Shown in pieces: positions 42,203 through 52,212 of a DNA stretch of 64,000 nucleotides (the stretch's first letter is position 1; each line of letters starts with the position of its first letter). Below the pieces are notes generated by a model. The model did no database searches and was not told the DNA's origin. It saw nothing but the letters and a program-made list of their open reading frames with translations. The translations under genes and the position numbers were made by a program. Origin of the DNA: Lecanosticta acicola (Eukaryota; Ascomycota; Dothideomycetes; Mycosphaerellales; Mycosphaerellaceae); assembly GCA_963674455.1 (NCBI GenBank), contig CAVMBE010000021.1, forward strand, positions 62,001 to 126,000, written 5' to 3'.

Positions 42203-43846
42203 ATGCGCCTTCTGAAGTCTGGTCCCTTTGTATCTGGCGACCCGGCTACCCTCGAGCTTCACGAATTCCGCGATCGGAAGGAACCACGCTATGCCGCCCT
42301 CTCCCATCTGTGGGCGGAGGCGCAGGACGAGGTCCTCTTCGCCGACCTGCTGCCTCACTGCGACCCCGCCGTCAAGCTGCGGGAGGGCCACCTCGCCGTC
42401 GACCTGAGTCAGGAGCCCGCCGCCTCGCTGCGCCAGAAGCCCGGCTGGCCCAAACTCGCCTTCGCGCTCGAGCAGGCCTACGAGGACGGCAAGGACTGGC
42501 TCTGGCTCGACACCGCCTGCATCGACCGCAGCAGCAGCGCCGAGCTCACCGAGGCCATCAACTCCCTCTACCACTGGTACCAGGAGTCCGCCATCTGCTA
42601 TGCCTTCCTCCCCGACCTCCCGCTCGAGGACTGGCGAGACGCCGTCCACTCCGACCAGTCGCCCCTCCAGAGCCGCTGGTTCTCCCGCGCCTGGACCCTC
42701 CCCGAACTCATCGCCCCCGGCCACCTCGTCTTCTACTCCCAGGAGTGGACGCGCCTGGGCGACAAGCATCAACTCCGCCACCTCCTCTCCCTCGCCACCG
42801 GCATCGAGCCCGCCATCCTCGACGGCAGCCGCAACGTCGAGGAGACCAGCATCGCCCGCCGCATGTCCTGGGCCGCCCACCGAGACTGCGCGCTGCCCGA
42901 GGACCGCGCCTACTCCCTCGTCGGTCTCTTCGGCGTCAACATGTCGCCCCTCTACGGCGAGGGCGAGAAGAAGGCCTTCCTTCGCCTGCAGGAGCAGATC
43001 ATGAAGAACAGCGAGGACCACTCCATCTTCGCCTGGAGCGATCCCCAGGTCGGCGACCAGTTACATGGCCTGCTGGCCGACAGCCCGCGCGCCTTTGCCC
43101 ACTCGGGCGACTTTGAGCCCTACGCCTTCGAGGACCAGTATCCATTCGAGATGAGCAATCGCGGCGTCCGCATCAGTCTGCATCTCACCCCCGACAACGA
43201 GAACGGCTTCATGGCCGCATTACAGTGTCCCAACGCCTATCCCGGCAGTGGCTACCTGGCCGTCTACCTTCGCAAACTCCCCTCCGGAGACCGACAGTAC
43301 GCCCGCGTACACTGCGACGAGATCACATCCCTGGACACCCTCGGAAGACCCGAACAGATCTACATCCGACAATCCATCCCACCCCTCGGCGTCTTCCCCT
43401 CGATGCGCTCCCTACACCATGGCATGCACACATCAAACTACAGCCCCGTCTCCAGAGACTCCACATACTCACACGTCGTCGACCCCATCTCACAACGGCC
43501 CATCTCCCCACCACCCAAATCTCCCAACCGCAGCTCGCCTCCTCCGGAGCGACCCGACAGCGGCAAGATGTTCCCCATTCACCTCTTCCACATCTCCAAA
43601 TTCCGAACTTGGGGCGGCTACCAAGTCCTCGACGTCCACTTCCAACCCCCGAAATTCTCCCTCAAAGACAGGATATACGCCGACTTGCGCAAGGAATTGA
43701 CATACCCTCCCAACGTCCCCGACGAACTCCTCCTGACCTTCAAGATGGTGCAGGAGAGTCACCGCATCACGGCAGCCATCCTCGTCGGCCTGCCGGATGC
43801 CGGCGAGAGTCCGGCCGCGCCTCCTGCCACCCGGAATCACGTCAGC

Positions 43847-43877
<31 letters not shown>

Positions 43878-44314
43878 CCACCGCCACCACCAACGGGATC
43901 TCATCGCGATCCGACGATAGTTGCGTGGCAATCCTACTCGGCACCTCCGCGTCCAACTCCCCCGGCTTCGACATCGTAGAATGCTCTTCCCTCCGCGATC
44001 TCAAGACCTGCGGCCGCTCCTTCGAGCCCATGGACTTCGGCACCATGGCGTTTGGGAAACACCACCGCGTCACGGTTCGCGCGGAACCGGTCGAATACGA
44101 CAAGGCCGGGGTCAAGGTCTGGCAGATTGAATTGGGAGTCGGTGGGCTGGGCAAGACGGGCATACGGGACTCGGCGAATGCAAGTCTGGACGTTGCGAGG
44201 GGGGATCTGCATCTGGGTGGTTTGAAGAGGCAGGACAGTCAGCGCAGCAGTATGAGTCGGATGAGCTGGATCGTGCAGCGCGTCGCTCGGAGGACCAGCG
44301 ACGGCTCGCGGTAA
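42203..44314 (+). CDS. HET-domain protein (heterokaryon incompatibility type)
   Basis: 703 aa, intronless. It has an N-terminal HET domain, the fungal module linked to nonself recognition and programmed cell death after hyphal fusion. Visible blocks are RYAALSHLW, DWLWLDTACIDRSSSAELTE and AINSLYHWYQESAICYAFLP, then SRWFSRAWTLPELIAP. After that comes the common downstream block RRMSWAAHRDCALPEDRAYS followed by LVGLFGVNMSPLYGEGEKKA. The C-terminal half has a Pro/Ser-rich linker (SPPPKSPNRSSPPPERPDS) and a run of about ten Asn followed by Thr (near 43850-43890). There is no NACHT, ankyrin or WD40 part. The GC-rich codon use at the start is strong compared with the end. The partner or trigger is unknown. 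Confidence 0.85.
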
Positions 44315-45229
44315 AGAATTGGTTGGATTGGATTGGCATTGAATTTGAAATAGACGGGTTTTGGGAAAAGGGGAAGAGAAGGGTTGTGGTGGTACGGCAT
44401 TTTGGGGGCTTTTCTGGGGTGTGACGGTTGGGATCGAGGTATGGGTAGGTAAGGTAAGCATGCATGCATCTTGAGAATGGCAAGTGGGTGGGATACACGG
44501 TGTGAAGCGATTGTGAGCGATTGCGAGCGAGTGAGCGAGTGAGCGATATTGTAATGATTCTCACGGCAGTCTTTTCTGCTTGTTCCGTGGATCTGACCTT
44601 TTCTCCCTTGCTACTCGTCTCCCAGGCAGGCAGGCTCCCTGGGTCTTGCTGCTCGTCTCCTTTCCTTGTTTTGCTACAGTATAGATCGTACTGACTTGCG
44701 AGCGAGCGAGGTGCATGTATCGCACAACCTCGACAACGGCGGAGAGGATAAGAACTTCAAAAGCCCAAAACCCCGCCGCGGGCCCCCTTTCCTCCCCCCA
44801 ACTCTCCCCCCCCCCCCCCCAAAAGACAAAAGTAAAATCAAAAACATACAGCACGAGGGATTCTCGCCTGGTCACCCACGGCAATACTAGTCTCGCGGTC
44901 GAATGGTTATCTTTGGAAGAGCGGACGGGGTTCCGAGTTCTCATTCGCCTGTGGCCGTATGTGCTTGCTAGGGAAGGAATTTTGGTATATATCGGTTTGT
45001 GTGCGAGAATGCCGATGAAGCCGGGGTGGATCCGAGCTATCACCACCATTTGCGCAGGGATGTCTTTGGATTTGTTGTTTTTGATGAGTGGTGAGAGTAA
45101 AGGAGAAGGAGAAGAATTGATATAGCGCGGAGGGATGAGTTTAGTATGTCTAGAGAAACGAATCGGGAGTGGCTAGCTAGTAAGTCTTCGAGGCGTACGA
45201 GTGCGAGGAAAGTTTCCCCAACGGGCCTG
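44315..45229. other. Intergenic, with a 15-base poly-C tract
   Basis: 915 bp downstream of the HET gene. It has a C run at 44806-44820 and CATG/GAGCGA-type short repeats (44460, 44512-44545, 44698-44710). A minus ORF at 44561-45049 and other ORFs show no family features. Confidence 0.5.
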
Positions 45230-46800
45230 ACATGATCTAGCAGTACTTCTGCCAAAGTACTGTCCATGTTCTGACCTTGGCACCAAGCCTGCACGATGAC
45301 CGCTTCTGTTGTTGCCCTGTGCTGGAAAGGCGGATTTGATACTCCTCAGATGTTGTTGAGACTTGGATTACACCCGATGATACGATAGCCGAAGAGCCCC
45401 TCGCCGGCTATCTGACGTGGGTCGATCTTCGTCGCTCATTAGGTACACGAGCGGATCTTGCTAGTAGAAAGTCGTCGACACATCAGAATCGAAGCCCAGA
45501 CCGTGAAAGTAATCGAACTGTACACCTGAGCCACCGCTATCTGGCCTGTTCATGCATTTCGCCGCTCATGGAGGTTGGAGGTAGGTGAGAGATTCCTTGA
45601 GCTGGAGAGATATGTGTATGCTCATTTACAGCCGATCTGGCGTGGTGATGTAGTACGAATTGAGATCGCACTGCCTGTTCTCTCAGTGGTTGCTTTTGTC
45701 GCATTATGCCTGCTGAATGCTACTGGGTTTGATTTCTAGAGGTCGTAAACGTAGTAATGCCGTTGTTTTGGCGCAACACGATGCCATTAGCTGCAGCTGT
45801 GCTTGCAAGCTGCCGTGCTGAGGGTGTATCTGCTGCTTGATCGGAAGCATGGATAATGTCCGCGAGCTACACATGACCTTCACTTACCGTTGGGTTTGGA
45901 GCTGTTAATTTTCTCGCTCACTGATCAATGCTCGTGTCTTCCGCAGCAGGACGAGCAGACGGCGCACGCCCGGGTCAATGTGCTCAGTCTCAAACACATG
46001 CTCGGCCTTTCCAGCCTTCAAGAGTGCTTTGCCGTACCAGAGAGGCGGCCTAGGCATCTCGAGGGCTGTGGTGGCCAGAATACTAGGCACGATGTCGTTC
46101 AGGCCACCCCAATCGCTCATGACGAAGCCGTTGTAGCACCATTCTCGCCGAAGAATGTCATGTACGAGCAACCGACTGGGGTCAGCATGCTCGCCATTGA
46201 TCTTTGGATAAGCAGTCATTGCCTCCCAAGAGTCTGCGTATGAGGCCCTTTCAAAAGGTTGCAGACAATCTCGCGAAGTGTGCGTTGATCGATTCGTACG
46301 TCCATATTGAAGCGTCGAGTCTCCACATCATTGGCCACATCATGTTTCATGCACGCGTCGACGCCTTGATCTTGAATGAGTTCAATTTACGCTCCGGCCA
46401 AACTTCCAGTCGAGAAAAGACTCTCGTCGAAGTTTTCGGAGTCTCTGCCTTCTGAGGGCGATTGGCGGACATTCATGGTGGGAGCCAGCCATCCTGTGCG
46501 CTCTTGCTTGTGGCTCTGTTGCCCGAAGAGATCCAAATTGATGAATGAGTTCAGGATCCAAGGTCGCTGCTAGATATACGCCACATGTAATGTGTGTTGT
46601 CGGTGAGCCACTCGTTCACTTGGCTCCGCGGACTTCAGCTGAGCCGTCTGTCGTCTTGAGGCTCCCAACACCTCGACATGGAAGGTCATGAATCTCTCAC
46701 ATATTCTTCTTTAAGAGCAATGGGCATTTTTCTGGTAGTGTGAGTGTTTCCAGAATGGTTTCGATCTCGTCCGTGCTGTGTGAACCCACAGTGAGCTGTT
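45230..46800 (-). pseudogene. Decayed GH3 beta-glucosidase with PA14 remnants
   Basis: Pieces of a GH3 beta-glucosidase appear in order on the minus strand, in changing frames. First is the N-terminal helix DEIETILETLTLPEKC, then LKTTDGSAEVRGAK and the region like CFPCGVALGATWD (here CGVYLAATLDPELIHQFG). RDSENFDESLFSTGSLAGA follows, then VDACMKHDVANDVETRRFN and VRIDQRTLREI. The best piece is 46219-45905, MTAYPKINGEHADPSRLL then ILRREWCYNGFVMSDWGG, where the Asp in SDW is the expected nucleophile. Farther on are ARQLASTAAANGIVLRQN and fragments like a PA14 domain. Stops and frameshifts are many, so it cannot make an enzyme. It is divergent from the nitrilase gene. Confidence 0.72.
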
Positions 46801-47327
46801 TGGTATGCTCTGCGATGGTTTTCCTAGAGGAAGGTCAATCCGTTGAAGAGTGTGCAAGCATCAATCCATATCCTCAAAATTGATCACATATTGTAAGTGA
46901 CAGCCACAAGCTTAATGTCGGACACGGCAGAGGCGGGTGTGAGCCACAGTCTCGCATGTAGCAATCGCGCCGTCGAAGGCGGCAGACAGCGGGCTTCCAT
47001 CGAAGACAGATAGGCCGCCAATGCGTTGTAGTAAACGAAACATATCAGGCGGATGCCATCCGCTACACTGCAGTGTTAGAGGTTGGAGGATGGAAGCAGG
47101 AGTCGGCGTGGAAAAGATTCACTTCACGGCCGCGCTTCGGGCCGTTCCAATCAGCGCTGAGCTCGGACCTGCGGCTGGATGGCGCCCGAAGCAAGTATAC
47201 CCGAGGCTCCATGGTAGGGCGGATCAGTCACGCCGATTTCTCTTAACATCAATCACAACATCGTGTTTTGAGATGTGAACTCGAAGCTGCTCAGCGGTGC
47301 TCCAGTATCTCACCAATTTCTCCCACC
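46801..47327. other. Spacer between GH3 relic and nitrilase
   Basis: 527 bp that once separated two divergent start regions. No gene was recognised; it presumably holds the nitrilase promoter. Confidence 0.45.
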
Positions 47328-48464
47328 ATGGCAATCCAAGCCACCAGATTGCTTCGTGCTGCAGCTTGCCACGTATCGCCTGTCTTTTTATCCGCCCAAA
47401 AGACTACAGACAAATGCATCTCCCTGATCAAACAGGCAGCTTCCAATCAGGCCAATCTGGTCGTCTTTCCGGAAACCTACATTCCGGCATTCCCAGTATG
47501 GAGTGCCATAAGAGCCCCGATCGAGAACCATGATCTTTTCAAACGTATGGTCAAGGAGTCGATCTATGTAGATGGCGAAGAAATAGATGCGATCCGTGCA
47601 GCTGCAAAACAGTCCGGTGTCTTTGTCAGTCTTGGAATTTCCGAAAAAGCAAGATTCAGTTCCGGCACCCTCTGGAACTCCAATCTGATCCTCGGACCGG
47701 ATGGCGAAGTCCTTAACCATCATCGAAAGCTGGTAGCAACTTTCTTCGAGAAGCTGACATGGAGCCACGGAGACGGCCATGGCTTGAAGGTCGTGGATAC
47801 TCCTTTCGGCAAACTGGGAAGTCTCATTTGTGGCGAGAACACCAATCCGCTTGCTCGTTACTCTCTCATGGCGCAAGGCGAACAGATCCATATCTCAAGC
47901 TGGCCCGCCATCTGGCCAACACGAAAGCTCTCATCCGAATCTTCGACGAACTCAAAGAATTACGACAATGTGGCCGCCAACAGGACCAGAGCAGCCGCAC
48001 ATTGCTTCGAGGCTAAAGCATTTGGCATCGTCAACTCCGGGTTCCTTGGTGACGAAGCTTTCCAGATCATCCAAGAAGGGGCAAGCGACTCTGAAGGCGT
48101 CTTGAAGACTTTGCGAGCATCACCAAGAGCAGCAACAATGTTTCTGGACCCGACTGGCACGACTATTCCAGGATACACCATAGACAGCGTTACGGGTCAA
48201 AAGACTACCAAAGAGTATCTCCAAGACGAGGAAGGGATCCTATACGCCGAGATGAATGTTGAGGACTGCGTAGAGGGCAAACAGTATCACGATATCGTTG
48301 GAGGCTACCAACGGCTTGATATCTTTGATGTCAAGATCGACCGGAGCAGGAGGCATCCTGCGCAATTCGTAAGATCGCCTGCGGTGAGAGAGCAAGACGA
48401 TCACCGTGAGCACAATCCTGAGAAGCAGCAGCTCAAGAGTGCTCTATCAGATGATTCAAGTTGA
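47328..48464 (+). CDS. Nitrilase (carbon-nitrogen hydrolase)
   Basis: 378 aa, intronless. It belongs to the nitrilase branch that converts nitriles to acids and ammonia, close to fungal aliphatic/arylaceto-nitrilases. The catalytic triad is visible: Glu49 in VVFPETYIP, Lys134 in NHHRKLVATFFEK, and Cys168 in GSLICGENTNPLARYSLMAQ, with the supporting Glu141 in FFEK. It continues with GEQIHISSWPAIWP, typical of nitrilases rather than amidases. Start at ATG 47328 (MAIQATRLLRAAACHVSPVF); the open frame begins slightly upstream. The C-terminal tail is charged and probably flexible. These enzymes form large helical homo-oligomers. A decayed beta-glucosidase is divergent from it, which may hint at breakdown of plant nitrile glucosides (inference). 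Confidence 0.87.
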   Translation: MAIQATRLLRAAACHVSPVFLSAQKTTDKCISLIKQAASNQANLVVFPETYIPAFPVWSAIRAPIENHDLFKRMVKESIYVDGEEIDAIRAAAKQSGVFVSLGISEKARFSSGTLWNSNLILGPDGEVLNHHRKLVATFFEKLTWSHGDGHGLKVVDTPFGKLGSLICGENTNPLARYSLMAQGEQIHISSWPAIWPTRKLSSESSTNSKNYDNVAANRTRAAAHCFEAKAFGIVNSGFLGDEAFQIIQEGASDSEGVLKTLRASPRAATMFLDPTGTTIPGYTIDSVTGQKTTKEYLQDEEGILYAEMNVEDCVEGKQYHDIVGGYQRLDIFDVKIDRSRRHPAQFVRSPAVREQDDHREHNPEKQQLKSALSDDSS

Positions 48465-49769
48465 GCTAGTCGGACATATTCTTGTGTTACTGCGTAGACG
48501 TGGCATTCGTGTACCAGCTATCTATTCAGCAGGCAGGGCTGTGTCACTCTAACATCCGCTTCGACCTCTAACCGCTAGCAACGAGCATCCAATATCCCCA
48601 CGAAGCGCTAATTGACTCGCACCATGCTGCAGGCACCCCAGTTGAGGATGCTGCAGGCGCCAATCTGCCATTTCGTGCGGTCAATTCGAGACGAAATACT
48701 GACGGACGCGATTTGTCAAAAGCCGCTCCGCTCCCACGTCTCGGCAAACCCTGATTAGAGTACACGAGGTCTCTTGGATCAATTTAGGCCGTAGAGTATC
48801 AACTAGGAACGCTTTTTAAGACAGAAGTCAAGCATGGGCGTCATCCAGTTCCGTTCAAGTCCATATTGTCTCCCTTCTTCAACCAGGACATTCCTAGAGA
48901 GGCCTCGAATACGCACCATGCCGGGACAGAAGTCGACAATGCGCATGGGCCTAACGACAGCGCTCGACGTTGCAGTATGCGTTGTGGACTCCGTTACAAT
49001 CGCGTACGATGGCTCCCTTATAGACTCTTTTAGTCTCATTTGAAAGCCTACGATTTCTCCTCAATGTACCTAGATCTGTTGCAATATAGTTGATACTATT
49101 TACATGAGTCTCTAGGACTGCAAATGTCGCAGGAGATAGCTGTAATGCAGAGCCGCCAGATATAAGCCTTGGGGTAAGGGGATGGCGGATGGTAGCGCAG
49201 AGTGGATTCTATGACGATAATCAGCAACCGTTCGTTGTCATTGATCAAGACGCGACACTGCGAGTCCTCATAGCATCATTCTCGCCCTTTCTTACGGTAC
49301 AACGAACACGTGGGTCTATCACCATTACACAGTCGTTTCCAAGCCTGTTCGTCGGTGATGTGCTTGACCCTAACCCTAACCCTAGTGTTGACAAGACACT
49401 CGCCTCTGTCGCCAGTAATCGCAAGCCTGGTGGAAACTCCGCTCTAGGAACGGCATGTCAACACGTTCGCTGTAATTCAGATGTTGGTGAAGGTGGAAGA
49501 CATCCGCCTGAATAAAATGTGTCGACGGCTCAGGCTGTACTTAGGCCGACTCGAGTCGCCTGCAGCTTCCCTGCCGGCTTTACCGGACAAAAGGAACGCC
49601 ATCATTGCGAGCTTCAATGCATACTCTAGACGGAACAACTCTGCACATGTTGGCACGACGAGAAAGAAGCATCCTGCCGGCACTCCTTTCGTCCAGAACG
49701 CTGAGTCGGAACGACGTCGTGCCAAAGATCTTGCAAACGGCCCATGGCAGCCGCAGCGAGCAATGAAAC
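48465..49769. other. Intergenic, contains an interstitial telomere-like repeat
   Basis: 1.3 kb without a recognised gene. Short ORFs (48834-49043, 49189-49515, 49481-49828) show no family features. The telomere-like repeat at 49368-49385 is listed separately. Confidence 0.5.
49368..49385. repeat. Interstitial telomere-like repeat, three CCCTAA units
   Basis: CCCTAACCCTAACCCTAG is three units of the vertebrate/fungal-type telomeric repeat TTAGGG in reverse orientation. It could be a relic of break repair or a binding site for telomere-type Myb proteins, or chance. Confidence 0.75.
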
Positions 49770-50834
49770 ATGCCTCTCGAGACACCCAACCGCAACAACA
49801 AAGAGCAAAGACGGCAAGAAATCGATGATATCAACGAACGAGATGCCTTCACAAAGCTTGATCCTTCAGGCTTCTTCATCCGCCATCCTCCCAAACCACA
49901 CGAGTTGCACTCCTTCATCACACCCGACGACAAGCTGTTCCAAACCATACACATGGGCGGTGCTGTTGTCAACCTATCTCGCTGGAAACTAAAAGTCACA
50001 GGCATGGTGAAGAAAACTCTCATGCTAGATCTGGACTCCCTGAGGCGAGATTTCCTGGTGAGAACCATCATGTCTTTCCACGAATGCTTCGGCAGTCCTC
50101 TCAAACCAGCAATAGAAAACCCCTGGCGGATCGGAAATGTTCGCTGGACAGGAGTCCCTCTCAAAGAAATTCTACTGCGCGCGGAACCACTTCCCGACGC
50201 TACTTTCGTGTGGTCCGAAGGTCTTGATCGAGGCGAATACGCCGGAGTTGAAGCAGACTGTTACCGGAAAGATTTACCCGTAGAGAAAGCTATGTGCGAC
50301 GAAGTTCTCCTGGCTTTCGCTATGAACGGTGAGCCACTCTCCAAAAATCGCGGCGGGCCCGTGAGATTGGTGGTTCCGGGATGGTTTGGAACGAATTCCA
50401 CCAAGTGGATTTCAAAGATCGAATTGCAGGATCGGAGAGCTCCGGGTCCTTATACGACGATATTCTACAATGTGCCAGAACCAAACGGTACGATGAAACC
50501 GGTTTGGAAAGTCGATGTCAATTCGATGATTTTCCGACCGCTCCCTGGAGCAGTATTCGACGAACGAGCTATTTCTGTCGAAGGATGGGCTTGGGGCCCG
50601 GAGGGTGTTGATCGCGTAGACGTCAGCAAAGATGGCGGTATTTCTTGGATACGGAGTCAATTGGGCGATCGGGTTGATTTCAGCTGGCAGAGATTCTCGA
50701 TTGTCATGAATCTCGAACCAGGACCCTATACTCTGGTTGCTCGAGCGTCTATCAATGGGGGCCAGAAGCAACCTTTGAGCAAAGCAAGAAATCACTGCCA
50801 TTATGTTCAGTGCGAAGTGAGGCCGATAGAGTGA
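49770..50834 (+). CDS. Sulfite-oxidase-like molybdoenzyme
   Basis: 354 aa, intronless. It belongs to the sulfite oxidase/nitrate reductase molybdopterin superfamily. The Mo-cofactor domain (about residues 25-240) contains the segment MSFHECFGSP with the likely Mo-ligand cysteine. It then has NVRWTGVPLKEILLRAEP, YAGVEADCYRKDLPVEKAM, LLAFAMNGEPLSKNRGGPVR and LVVPGWFGTNSTKWISKIEL, all characteristic. The dimerisation domain follows (ISVEGWAWGPEGVDRVDVSK, DGGISWIRSQLG, SWQRFSIVMNLEPGPYTLVA). There is no cytochrome b5 domain and no clear mitochondrial presequence, so the electron acceptor is unclear. It could oxidise sulfite or another small substrate. The start at 49770 overlaps no other gene. 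Confidence 0.85.
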   Translation: MPLETPNRNNKEQRRQEIDDINERDAFTKLDPSGFFIRHPPKPHELHSFITPDDKLFQTIHMGGAVVNLSRWKLKVTGMVKKTLMLDLDSLRRDFLVRTIMSFHECFGSPLKPAIENPWRIGNVRWTGVPLKEILLRAEPLPDATFVWSEGLDRGEYAGVEADCYRKDLPVEKAMCDEVLLAFAMNGEPLSKNRGGPVRLVVPGWFGTNSTKWISKIELQDRRAPGPYTTIFYNVPEPNGTMKPVWKVDVNSMIFRPLPGAVFDERAISVEGWAWGPEGVDRVDVSKDGGISWIRSQLGDRVDFSWQRFSIVMNLEPGPYTLVARASINGGQKQPLSKARNHCHYVQCEVRPIE

Positions 50835-51203
50835 GCTTGCTGGACACGATCCCTGAATAAAGATTTGTTGGCCTCTTCGGTTCCGGTTCACCCAGTGAGG
50901 GGCGTAGTATCAAGGCAGGCTGCACCTACTCTTGGAGATTTATTGGTCTAAATCTGAGGAATGAATTGATAGAGTGGAATGAGACTAGTCCCAAGAAGGA
51001 AAGAGGTGCGCGTGCTAGAGCGGAAAGGTCATATCAGGGAAGCCGCAGGATTAGACTGCGCCATGCTGTACAACGAGTTTCCGCAGCGAAGTCTCCGATT
51101 CACATACCAAACAACCCGAAAACCGGAACCGAGGAGTCTATCTGACCTCAGATCCTCCCAGCAGCACATCCTCTCAGCAGCACATCCTCTCACAAGTTTC
51201 AGC
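50835..51203. other. Intergenic
   Basis: 369 bp. It holds the promoter and leader of the next gene, including a direct repeat CCTCCCAGCAGCACATCCTCTC / CAGCAGCACATCCTCTC near 51155-51190. The open frame upstream of the next gene has no family features. Confidence 0.45.
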
Positions 51204-51905
51204 ATGGCGGCAACAACGATCGAAACACCACCGGATCCAGTCGCAACCTATAATCTGCTTAGAACTCCAGGCTCAGCGGCAGACACTTTCAGCATCCATC
51301 AGCCCAATGGAGCAACTCTCCACGCCTCCAAGAAGTCTCACAAGCTGGGTAGCGATGAGCTCATAATCTCCCAAGACACGACTTCCGACGCTCTTGTCGC
51401 CGCAAAGCTAAAAGCCTCCTCCAAAAAATGCGAAGTGAAGTTCGATGCAAAAGGAGACTGGCAAACCGTCGCGAGCATCGATGATCTCGGCACCGCTTAT
51501 GCAGTTGGTAAAGAAGGAAGAGTATGGAGGAGGTGAGCTATCTGCTATTTTCCCAGGAACACAGCCTTCTCACCTCTTCTCAGATTGAATAAAGACTCCA
51601 CCGGCAAGATCTCCGAACTTTCCTATGGCGACATGCAGCTACACGAATCCACCTCGTCTCAAGGCTCACCCCTAGCCATCTACTATCTTCATTCTGAAGG
51701 GAGTCGAAACGCAGAAGGAACGGTCCAAATTGGACAATTGGATTTCTCTACGGATTCTCTTGGCAGGGAATACGAATTGCAGGCTTTGATTGCAGTTCTG
51801 GGTCTGATGGAGTGTAGGAGACTGGATATCAGGTCGAGGAATTTGCCACTGCAGAAGGGCGGTGTGTTTCCGAATTCCGTGCCCGGGCCGACGGGATGGA
51901 AGTAG
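51204..51905 (+). CDS. Conserved small protein of unknown function
   Basis: Two exons, 51204-51532 and 51584-51905, with a 51-bp intron (GTGAGC donor, TCTCAG acceptor). The product is 216 aa. It reads as a compact soluble beta-rich protein: TFSIHQPNGATLHASKK, ELIISQDTTSDALVAAKLK, VKFDAKGDWQTVASIDDLG and TAYAVGKEGRVWRR, then in exon 2 LHESTSSQGSPLAIYYLHSE and QLDFSTDSLGREYELQALIA. It ends with CRRLDIRSRNLP. There is no signal peptide or membrane segment. I cannot name a family. A lipid-binding or LURP-like/tubby-like beta-barrel fold is conceivable, but that is only an impression. Confidence 0.7.
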
Positions 51906-52212
51906 ATTCTGTTCCCAAAGAAGAGAGGCACGAGAAGCCTGCTCTGGTTGCTGTTGAAGATGTGTGAGAGCAATTGAATGTGGAGAGGAGCTGAGGGTGG
52001 AAGAGGAAAAGGAGGAAGAGGAGGGAGTGAGTTCCGAATTTAATCCGATATTTTCCCGGTTCCGCGGCGGTATCAGAAGCTCGCCACTGTACCTCGTTCA
52101 ACCCGCTGATCTTGGCCGTTTGCCGCCTGAAGGATTCAGCCTTCCAGCCCAAGGCACTTTCCTTTCTCTCCGTCACGATGCCCGGCATGAACGTGAACAT
52201 TCATCTGCATCC

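Noticed and set aside
42188..43021. 277-codon minus ORF opposite the HET gene
   Set aside because: Antisense shadow, Val/Gly/Glu-rich, no motif.
42151..43116. 321-codon plus ORF inside the HET gene
   Set aside because: Arg/Pro-rich reading of GC-rich DNA in the wrong frame; the HET frame has clear domain motifs.
44561..45049. 162-codon minus ORF over the poly-C tract
   Set aside because: Includes a Gly run from the poly-C tract and no family motif.
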